Made by a program: the position numbers and the translations under genes. From NCBI GenBank assembly GCA_002479645.1, contig DLOO01000071.1, forward strand, positions 18,679-26,715: DNA of 8,037 bases, in the 5' to 3' direction. This document shows, in pieces, positions 1 through 4,808 of this stretch. The stretch is from Lachnoclostridium sp. UBA7482. GTDB lineage: Bacteria; Bacillota; Clostridia; Lachnospirales; Lachnospiraceae. Positions within the stretch are counted from its first letter, which is position 1, and each line of letters begins with the position of its first letter. The notes below the pieces were generated by a model. That model made no database searches and was not told the origin of the DNA. It worked only from the letters and a program-made list of their open reading frames with translations.

Positions 1-794
1 GTACCGGAGGAGGTTACAACGTGCGTGGTAAAGGTGGAGTTGTTACCGCCGCCGTGCTCTGCATGAATCACAAGGCAGATATCCAGAACCCGCGCTTCCA
101 GCTCGGTAAAATGTCCGTCCTCACGAAGCATGGCGAGAATGTTCTCTGCGGTAGAGAAGGTCGGCTGCGGATTACGGATAATCAAGCTTTCGTCCATCTG
201 GAAATGCAGATAGGACCAGAACGCATAGATCGAAATAACCGGCAGTTTCGCAATCAGGTTAATGGACTGACGCAGAACATTTTCCGGAGAAATGTCTTCC
301 GCATCCTGATCGTAGCTGTAAAGCGTCAGCAGACTCTTCTGCAAACTGTTCATGATATTGCCGCTGGCAGCCTTCATAATAACGTCGCGGATGAATTTGT
401 TTGAAAGCGTCTGACAGCTGGACATAACCTGCAGGAAGTTCTCAAGCTGCTTTTCATTGGGAAGCTCCCCAAACAGAAGCAAATAGGTGGTCTCCTCGAA
501 AGCATAGCGACGACCCTTGAAGCCCTTTACCATATCCTGTACATCATAGCCCTGATAATACAGATGACCTTCATCCGGCACCTTTTTTCCTTCCTTTGTC
601 TTGTAAGCGGTAACGTCGGAAACTTCCGTCAGACCGGTCAAAACGCCGGCGCCGTTCGAGTCGCGCAGACCACGCTTAACATCATATTCTACATAAAGGC
701 TCTGATCGATTACTTTTGCCTTCATACATTCATTTAACAGGAACGTAAAATGCTCCTGCAATTCCTCGTCCATATCCATCAAAGATTTTCTCAT
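1..794 (-). CDS. gltA: citrate synthase, N-terminal 264 codons (3' end cut by window edge)
   Basis: Condenses acetyl-CoA and oxaloacetate to citrate in the cytoplasm, the entry step of the oxidative TCA branch that leads to 2-oxoglutarate and glutamate. The visible protein starts MRKSLMDMDEEL. It has a long N-terminal extension containing YDVKRGLRDSNGAGVLTGLT (residues 37-56), which I associate with clostridial citrate synthases. The family segments LYYQGYDVQDM (78-88) and HAEHGGGNNSTFTTH (244-258) follow; His247 corresponds to the first catalytic histidine (E. coli GltA His264). The second active-site His and the Asp lie beyond the edge, so completeness cannot be judged. The ATG at 794-792 is supported by GGAGG (complement of 802-806) seven bases upstream. 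It is transcribed from its own promoter at 903-931, about 100 bases upstream. The family call is secure; synthase versus 2-methylcitrate synthase cannot be separated here. Confidence 0.94.
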   Translation of the reverse strand, partial: MRKSLMDMDEELQEHFTFLLNECMKAKVIDQSLYVEYDVKRGLRDSNGAGVLTGLTEVSDVTAYKTKEGKKVPDEGHLYYQGYDVQDMVKGFKGRRYAFEETTYLLLFGELPNEKQLENFLQVMSSCQTLSNKFIRDVIMKAASGNIMNSLQKSLLTLYSYDQDAEDISPENVLRQSINLIAKLPVISIYAFWSYLHFQMDESLIIRNPQPTFSTAENILAMLREDGHFTELEARVLDICLVIHAEHGGGNNSTFTTHVVTSSG

Positions 795-902
795 GGTATT
801 TCCTCCCTATTTCCAAATGAGATACTGCCGTTCCCAATGTACTCATTCATCCTTGTACTCGTGTATACAATTCCTGTGTAAAAAAAAATGTTTTATTTCG
901 GT

Positions 903-931
903 ATATTACACCACAAACCGCTTCTTGTCAA
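903..931 (-). promoter_or_regulatory. sigma-A promoter of citrate synthase
   Basis: On the minus strand TTGACA (931-926) is followed by a 17-base spacer and TAATAT (908-903). This is a perfect -35 with a near-consensus -10 at optimal spacing. Transcription would begin near 896, giving a leader of about 100 bases before the ATG at 794. The leader contains an A/T-rich run (T9 on the minus strand, near 880-890) but no riboswitch fold that I recognise. Confidence 0.8.
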
Positions 932-948
932 CCGCATTTCCGGCACAG

Positions 949-963
949 AATAAAGAGTTTTGC
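949..963. repeat. dispersed repeat, copy 1 (divergent)
   Basis: AATAAAGAGTTTTGC matches, with one difference, the start of the 18-base repeat found exactly at 1786-1803 and 8019-8036. Beyond this core the sequence diverges into a GC-rich stretch with several CCGG/ACCGGT words (about 968-1020). It lies in the gap between the transporter stop and the citrate synthase promoter. A relationship to the other copies is likely but rests on only about 15 bases. Confidence 0.5.
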
Positions 964-1048
964 AAGCGGAATCCGGCTGACCGGTAATCGGTTTTGCATT
1001 CGGTATGCCGCCGCCAAGCCCGGCAGGGTCTTCTTTTCCTCCCATGCC

Positions 1049-1732
1049 TTAATCCTCCATCGGTCGAATCCTTCTTGCCAAATAGATAAACGGCGTATCG
1101 AGTGCGGCAACGGCTGCCTTGAACACGTACGTTGTAATTACAATGCTTACAAACACCTTCATCGGATAGACGCCCCAAAACGCCAGCGTTGTGAACAAAA
1201 GCGTATCAATTGCCTGACTGATAAACGTACTTCCGTTATTTCTCTTCCATAAGCCCTTTTCGCTGTTTCCAGTCTTGCTCCAGATAAAATGATACAGGAA
1301 CACGTCGATATTCTGACTGCATACAAATCCAATCAGACTTGCAATCGTGATGCGCGGAACAAGTCCGAATACGACACCCAAACTTCCGTCAACGTAATCG
1401 TTTGCATTTGGCGTAAAGCCGAGAATCATCTGCGTTCCGAGAAGCCACAGCAGCATAGTGGAGAAACTGTATTTTACGGCTTTGGCTGCCTCTTTTTTGC
1501 CGTATTTTTCAGACAAAATATCGGTTACGAGAAAGGTCGATGCATAGAGGACATTTCCGCCGGTTGTCGACACCCCGAAAAGGTCAATGCATTTGCAAAC
1601 GTCAATATTGCCCAGAAGCGTACCGAAGATTGCAAATGCGAACAGCCCGTTTTTGCCGAACAGCTTGTAAAGAAGCAGCACGCTTCCGAGATAAAACAGG
1701 ATACTTGCGATAAAAAGCAGCTCATTTGTCAT
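1049..1732 (-). CDS. yhhQ: queuosine precursor transporter, YhhQ/VUT (DUF165) family
   Basis: An integral membrane protein of 227 residues, the usual size for the YhhQ family, which imports queuosine precursors such as preQ0 and preQ1 for modification of GUN-anticodon tRNAs. Hydrophobic segments lie near residues 5-25, 28-44, 88-106, 119-139 and 174-212. Family-like motifs are GNIDVCKCIDLFG (41-53), NVLYASTFLVTDILSEKYGKKEA (60-82), SQNIDVFLYHFIW (139-151) and RNNGSTFISQAIDTLLF (164-180). The ATG at 1732-1730 has overlapping GGAGG sites (complement of 1744-1751), rather far upstream at 8-11 bases. The gene is isolated from mgsA by a strong terminator, so it should have its own promoter. I see only a weak TATAAC (complement of 1761-1766) and no preQ1 riboswitch signature. 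No queuosine biosynthesis gene is nearby, which fits a salvage role. Substrate is inferred from family only. Confidence 0.88.
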   Translation of the reverse strand: MTNELLFIASILFYLGSVLLLYKLFGKNGLFAFAIFGTLLGNIDVCKCIDLFGVSTTGGNVLYASTFLVTDILSEKYGKKEAAKAVKYSFSTMLLWLLGTQMILGFTPNANDYVDGSLGVVFGLVPRITIASLIGFVCSQNIDVFLYHFIWSKTGNSEKGLWKRNNGSTFISQAIDTLLFTTLAFWGVYPMKVFVSIVITTYVFKAAVAALDTPFIYLARRIRPMED

Positions 1733-1785
1733 AGTTTAATTTTCCTCCTCCTAAATACATGTTATACAGCGTCCGTCACAATCAG

Positions 1786-1924
1786 AATAAAGAGTTTCGC
1801 TCGTGAAACTCTCGCGTCTGGCGCGTGCCGATTTATCGGCCAACCTCCTTGTGCGCGAGTGCGCATTTGTAGCGGAGCTGTTTTTATTCCATAGGAAATT
1901 CCTATGGAATAAAAACAGCCCCGC
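1786..1924. repeat. palindromic intergenic repeat block, copy 2 (candidate REP/MITE-like element)
   Basis: About 139 bases packed with inverted repeats. It begins with AATAAAGAGTTTCGCTCG (1786-1803), which recurs exactly at 8019-8036. Dyads in order are AGAGTTTC/GAAACTCT (1791-1798 with 1805-1812), GCCGA/TCGGC (1827-1831 with 1836-1840), TGCGC/GCGCA (1852-1856 with 1861-1865) and the long palindrome at 1872-1924. No transposase is encoded and I find no clear terminal inverted repeats or target-site duplication. A non-autonomous repeat family is therefore inference from the recurrence within this window. Confidence 0.6.
1872..1924. repeat. long near-perfect palindrome (20-base arms around a single A)
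   Basis: The left arm 1878-1897 (CTGTTTTTATTCCATAGGAA) is exactly complementary in reverse to the right arm 1899-1918, with only A1898 between them. Outside the arms GCGG-A-G (1872-1877) and C-C-CCGC (1919-1924) extend the stem by six positions with one A:C mismatch. The right side supplies the T-tract of the mgsA terminator when read on the minus strand, so the palindrome is built onto the terminator. Confidence 0.85.
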
Positions 1925-1938
1925 GAAAACGCAGGGCT
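1911..1938 (-). terminator. intrinsic terminator of mgsA
   Basis: Read on the minus strand, AGCCCTGCG (1938-1930) pairs with CGCGGGGCT (1925-1917) across a TTTT loop. The stem is nine base pairs including one T:G wobble. It is followed by G and TTTTT (1915-1911), then ATTCC. This is a textbook rho-independent terminator about 145 bases after the mgsA stop. Confidence 0.85.
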
Positions 1939-2053
1939 ACACAACAGACATTTTATGAAATGTAGTCCCGGTTTTGTTTATCGACAGGAAGGTACAAATG
2001 AACTGTCGGCCGAAAGCAGGCTGTATTACAGCAGCACCATGTGCCGCCTCTTG

Positions 2054-2082
2054 TGTTATATTCTATATTTGTTATATTCTAT
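2054..2082. repeat. short tandem repeat abutting the mgsA stop codon
   Basis: TGTTATATTCTAT occurs at 2054-2066 and again at 2070-2082 (16-base period). The second copy's last base is the first base of the mgsA stop triplet (2082-2084). Probably slippage-derived; no function assigned. Confidence 0.6.
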
Positions 2083-2477
2083 TAGCGGTACAGCGACCGC
2101 CACTCCAAATCACCGTTATTCATACCCTTCAGGAGCATCTCCGCCGTAGCCATGTTTGTAGCAAGCGGGATACTGTACTGGTCGCAAAGCGGAATTACAT
2201 TGTTGAACTTCACTTCATAATTCATCGCCTGTCCGGAATCACGCAGGAAAATCATCATATCCAACTGGTTCTGTTCAATCATCATCGCCAGCTGCTGTTC
2301 ACCGCCCAGAGTGCCGGACAGGAACTTGTGGATATGAAGGTTCGTCGCTTCTTCTATCATTCGACCGGTTACTCCCGTGGAATACAGATCATGTTTACAA
2401 AGGATACCCTTGTAGGCGATACACAAATTCTGCATCAAAACTTTTCTTGTGTCGTCTGCAATCAACCCGATATTCAT
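2082..2477 (-). CDS. mgsA: methylglyoxal synthase-like protein with altered active site
   Basis: A 131-residue MGS-fold protein. Family enzymes convert dihydroxyacetone phosphate to methylglyoxal and phosphate, a bypass used when phosphate is scarce. Length is similar to B. subtilis MgsA. Family segments are IGLIADDTRK (3-12), LYSTGVTG (31-38), LSGTLGGEQQ (53-62), IFLRD (76-80) and SIPLATNMATAE (102-113). By alignment from memory to E. coli MgsA, Asp20 (D9), Lys23 (K12), Thr45 (T34), Gly66 (G55) and Asp91 (D80) are kept. His19 becomes D8, catalytic Asp71 becomes E60, and Asp101 becomes E88. The loop carrying His98 is two residues shorter and has no His. Catalysis may therefore be weak, altered or lost. 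The ATG has GGGGAGG (complement of 2483-2489) five bases upstream. It is a single-gene unit with a good promoter and terminator, divergent from the antiporter. Fold assignment is firm; activity is uncertain. Confidence 0.78.
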   Translation of the reverse strand: MNIGLIADDTRKVLMQNLCIAYKGILCKHDLYSTGVTGRMIEEATNLHIHKFLSGTLGGEQQLAMMIEQNQLDMMIFLRDSGQAMNYEVKFNNVIPLCDQYSIPLATNMATAEMLLKGMNNGDLEWRSLYR

Positions 2478-2508
2478 AAAAGCCTCCCCATATAAAAATC
2501 CCAGTCAA

Positions 2509-2537
2509 ATTCTACAACATTTCCGCATTTATTTCAA
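2509..2537 (-). promoter_or_regulatory. sigma-A promoter of mgsA
   Basis: On the minus strand TTGAAA (2537-2532), a 17-base spacer, then TAGAAT (2514-2509). Start of transcription would be near 2502, giving a short leader of about 25 bases that consists mostly of the Shine-Dalgarno region. Confidence 0.72.
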
Positions 2538-2635
2538 TATGTTTTTCGCATTTTTGTGAACTCCCCATTGTCTAAAGCCGGCGGGATTGCAGCAGCCGAT
2601 TTTTGAAATAAGTCAACGAAATACTGAAAAAGATA

Positions 2636-2663
2636 TTGCATTTTCCGTAAAAAGTATTACAAT
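2636..2663 (+). promoter_or_regulatory. probable promoter of the cation:proton antiporter
   Basis: TTGCAT (2636-2641), a 16-base spacer, then TACAAT (2658-2663). Transcription would start near 2670, about 70 bases before the ATG at 2739. A second TTGACA at 2682-2687 lacks a matching -10 downstream. The mgsA promoter lies back to back about 100 bases away, so both could share a regulator; no clear operator dyad is visible between them. Confidence 0.6.
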
Positions 2664-2738
2664 CAAATACGTTTGAATTGATTTGACAGATATATTATGC
2701 AGCGAAAACAAATGTTAATGAATTAAAGGTAAAAAGGT

Positions 2739-4001
2739 ATGAATTACGATTTATTTCTTGACCTGGCGATTATTCTTGTATCCGCAAAGCTCTGCGGCAT
2801 TATCGCCAGACGTTTGCACGCGCCTCAGGTTGTAGGCGAAATCATCGCCGGCCTGCTGATTGGCCCCAGCATACTTGGTTTGGTAGAATCTTCCAGCTTT
2901 CTTATCAGTATGGCCGAAATCGGCGTCGTTATACTCATGTTCTCCGCCGGACTGGAAACCGATTTGAAACAATTAGCCAAAACAGGCGTCGTTTCGACAC
3001 TTCTCGCATTTGCCGGAGTATTGGTTCCCCTTGCAGGCGGTACCGCAACATATATGTTGATTTACGGTGTCCATTCCTTTAGCGGCGAGCAATTCCACCA
3101 GGCGATTTTCATCGGTTGTATCATGACTGCAACCAGCGTCGGGATCACGGTACAGGCGCTCCGTGAAATGGGTTATCTCCGAGGTAAGGTCGGCACCACT
3201 ATCCTGAGTGCCGCAATCATTGATGACGTCATCGGCATTATCGTCCTGACTTTCGTTCTTGGCTTAAAGGACAAGACCATCAGCCCGTTGGAGACCATCA
3301 AGAACACATTGCTCTTCTTTGCATGTGCATTCCTTTTTGGTTATTTTGTCTTTCAGCTGATGAAGCGCTATGACAAGCTCCATCCCCATACCCGCCGTAT
3401 CCCGATTGTCGGTCTGGCAATCTGCTTCTTCATGGCATATACCGCAGAAGCTCACTTTGGAATTGCGGATATTACCGGTGCATTTGTAGCCGGTATCATT
3501 CTCTGCAACCTCCGCGATTCCAAATACATCGCCGAGAAGATGGACATCAACTCCTACATGCTGTTCGGACCTGTTTTCTTTGCAAGCATCGGTATAAAAA
3601 CAAGCCTCGAAACCATGAACAAAACACTTTTGATTTTCTCCTTCTGTTTTGTTATCGTTGCCCTGATTACCAAAATCATCGGATGCGGTCTTTGCGCTAA
3701 GATCTGCGGCTTTAACTCCGCAGATTCCCTCAAAATCGGTGTCGGAATGATGACCCGCGGCGAGGTTGCCCTGATTATCTCCCAGAAAGGGCTTTCCGTA
3801 GGTTTGATGAAAGCAGACTACTTTACCGCAGTAATCCTTTTGATTATTGTATCCTCCATCATCACCCCGATGATTTTGAAGATACTTTACACTCGAAATC
3901 CCGATGCTTCGATTGCCGCAATGGATGCTGCCGAGACTGCTGTCGGTTCTGCCAACGCTGCTACCGGTACTGCCGACACAGAAACACCTTCTGCCGAATA
4001 A
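2739..4001 (+). CDS. CPA2-type cation:proton antiporter (Kef/NapA-like), no RCK domain
   Basis: An inner-membrane exchanger of the Na+/H+ exchanger superfamily (PF00999), 420 residues, predominantly hydrophobic with about a dozen membrane spans up to residue 385. Visible family signatures are APQVVGEIIAGLLIGPSILG (28-47) and IGVVILMFSAGLETD (61-75). The discontinuous-helix segment is TATSVGITVQALREM (130-144). IIDDVIG (160-166) carries the paired acidic residues D162-D163 expected of electrogenic CPA2 carriers. TKIIG (311-315) holds a lysine suited to the ion-binding helix, and MTRGEVALII (338-347) is also conserved in type. No C-terminal TrkA-N or RCK domain is present. Instead residues 388-420 are an Ala/Thr/acidic tail that lies entirely in the antisense overlap with cwlD. 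The start has a modest AAAGG nine bases upstream. K+ versus Na+ specificity cannot be read from sequence. Confidence 0.92.
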   Translation: MNYDLFLDLAIILVSAKLCGIIARRLHAPQVVGEIIAGLLIGPSILGLVESSSFLISMAEIGVVILMFSAGLETDLKQLAKTGVVSTLLAFAGVLVPLAGGTATYMLIYGVHSFSGEQFHQAIFIGCIMTATSVGITVQALREMGYLRGKVGTTILSAAIIDDVIGIIVLTFVLGLKDKTISPLETIKNTLLFFACAFLFGYFVFQLMKRYDKLHPHTRRIPIVGLAICFFMAYTAEAHFGIADITGAFVAGIILCNLRDSKYIAEKMDINSYMLFGPVFFASIGIKTSLETMNKTLLIFSFCFVIVALITKIIGCGLCAKICGFNSADSLKIGVGMMTRGEVALIISQKGLSVGLMKADYFTAVILLIIVSSIITPMILKILYTRNPDASIAAMDAAETAVGSANAATGTADTETPSAE

Positions 4002-4735
4002 GAAAGATACGATTCAATTCCATTGCATATGCCCTGCACCACAGACTCCTGATAACTCTCTGTTGTCAGGAGTTTTTCTTCGGCCGAATTTGATAAAAAC
4101 CCACATTCGACAATGACGATAGGACAAGTTGTATGCGTCAGAAGATAATAGTCCTTATTGGCTTTTTCCTTTCGTTCCCCGGACTGCGGCACCTGCTCCC
4201 GAATGGCTTTCTGTATGGAGGCAGCCAGCATCTTTCCTTCTGCTGACCCCTCATAATAAAACACCTGCGCCCCGTGGACTCCTGCATCCGGATAACTGTT
4301 TTGATGAATGCTGACCGTAATTGCAGGGGCGGCTTCCTCTATGCATTTCACTCGATTAGCCATATCCTCCCGCTTTTTGTTCGTTGCTCCGTCCGAATAC
4401 AGCCCTTTCTCACCTGTACGCGTCAGAACAACCGGATAGCCTCGTTTCTCCAGTTCTTCCGCGAGCCGGTAAACAATCTGCAAATTGATATCCTTCTCAA
4501 GTGTTCCGGAAACCCCAACCTTTCCCGGATCCCATCCTCCGTGTCCTGCATCCAGAACAATCACCTGTTCCTTCAGGATGACCGGCTCCCCGGGTTCGCC
4601 ATCATCATAATAAGTCACCACAACCCTCGATACATTTTCGTTGTAAACAGCAACCGTTCTTTGTGACAATTTGCCGACAGCCATGCAAAAGAAAAGGATA
4701 GCGAAAGCAACCGTTGGCAGCATCCATTTCTTCAT
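3887..4735 (-). CDS. cwlD: CwlD-like N-acetylmuramoyl-L-alanine amidase (Amidase_3)
   Basis: A zinc amidase that cleaves the bond between MurNAc and L-alanine of peptidoglycan; CwlD homologues start muramic-delta-lactam formation in spore cortex. Residues 5-21 are an N-terminal membrane anchor or uncleaved signal, so the enzyme acts outside the membrane. The domain runs from about 57 to 245: LDAGHGGWDPG with ligand H65, EKDINL with ligand E80, SIHQN with ligand H144, and VIVECGFLSN with catalytic E210. TNKKREDMANRVK (118-130) strongly resembles the CwlD-specific insertion. At 282 residues it is longer than B. subtilis CwlD (about 237). The excess is an Ala/Val/Ser-rich tail (246-282) coded opposite the antiporter tail. 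The ATG has AGAGG five bases upstream. It follows the GH18 gene by 73 bases without a terminator or clear promoter, so co-transcription is likely. A plus-strand terminator is embedded in codons for residues 219-230. Confidence 0.9.
   Translation of the reverse strand: MKKWMLPTVAFAILFFCMAVGKLSQRTVAVYNENVSRVVVTYYDDGEPGEPVILKEQVIVLDAGHGGWDPGKVGVSGTLEKDINLQIVYRLAEELEKRGYPVVLTRTGEKGLYSDGATNKKREDMANRVKCIEEAAPAITVSIHQNSYPDAGVHGAQVFYYEGSAEGKMLAASIQKAIREQVPQSGERKEKANKDYYLLTHTTCPIVIVECGFLSNSAEEKLLTTESYQESVVQGICNGIESYLSYSAEGVSVSAVPVAALAEPTAVSAASIAAIEASGFRV
4045..4080 (+). terminator. intrinsic terminator of the antiporter, embedded in the cwlD coding sequence
   Basis: ACTCCTGATAAC (4045-4056) pairs with GTTGTCAGGAGT (4062-4073): twelve base pairs with one T:G wobble and a five-base TCTCT loop. 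It is followed by TTTTCTT. It lies 43 bases after the antiporter stop, yet is wholly inside cwlD, whose codons here read KLLTTESYQE. On the minus strand the hairpin is followed by CTGTGG rather than T, so it should stop plus-strand transcripts only. Confidence 0.88.
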
Positions 4736-4808
4736 AACTACCTCTTAGGCATTTTTCACTATCCTATGTTTTCTTTTTCCGACTTATGACGGCAAATGCT
4801 TCCTCTGC

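Larger units (their letters stand above)
1733..2081. other. gene-free interval, repeat- and hairpin-rich
   Basis: No credible coding sequence. From the transporter side it holds the Shine-Dalgarno of yhhQ, a palindromic repeat block (1786-1924), the mgsA terminator (1911-1938), and further small dyads. These are ACATTT/AAATGT (1950-1965 area), flanked by CTACA (1937-1941) and TGTAG, and GCTGTATTACAGC at 2020-2032. A short direct repeat reaches the mgsA stop. Short open frames across it have no ribosome binding sites and are dictated by the palindromes. Confidence 0.7.

Noticed and set aside
21..404. A 127-codon plus-strand open frame inside citrate synthase.
   Set aside because: It is antisense to a well-conserved gene in good frame, begins at an alternative context and shows no recognisable family; a shadow of the real coding strand.
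1733..1785. A preQ1 riboswitch in front of the queuosine-precursor transporter.
   Set aside because: The short leader lacks the class I loop and A-rich tail pattern and any convincing pseudoknot; only a Shine-Dalgarno region is apparent.
1289..1894. A 201-codon plus-strand open frame opposite yhhQ that runs into the repeat block.
   Set aside because: The opposite strand encodes a clear membrane transporter; the plus-strand product is unrecognisable and ends in the palindromic repeat.
1786..1924. CRISPR array or phage attachment site as an explanation for the palindromic block.
   Set aside because: There are no regularly spaced identical repeats with unique spacers, no cas genes, no integrase and no tRNA gene in the window.
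1974..2495. A 173-codon plus-strand open frame opposite mgsA.
   Set aside because: It lies antisense to the recognisable MGS protein, has no Shine-Dalgarno and gives a sequence with no known features.
2577..2606. CGGC...GCCG followed by ATTTTT in the mgsA-antiporter gap, considered as a terminator.
   Set aside because: Four paired bases with a long unpaired loop are too weak, and no plus-strand gene precedes it.
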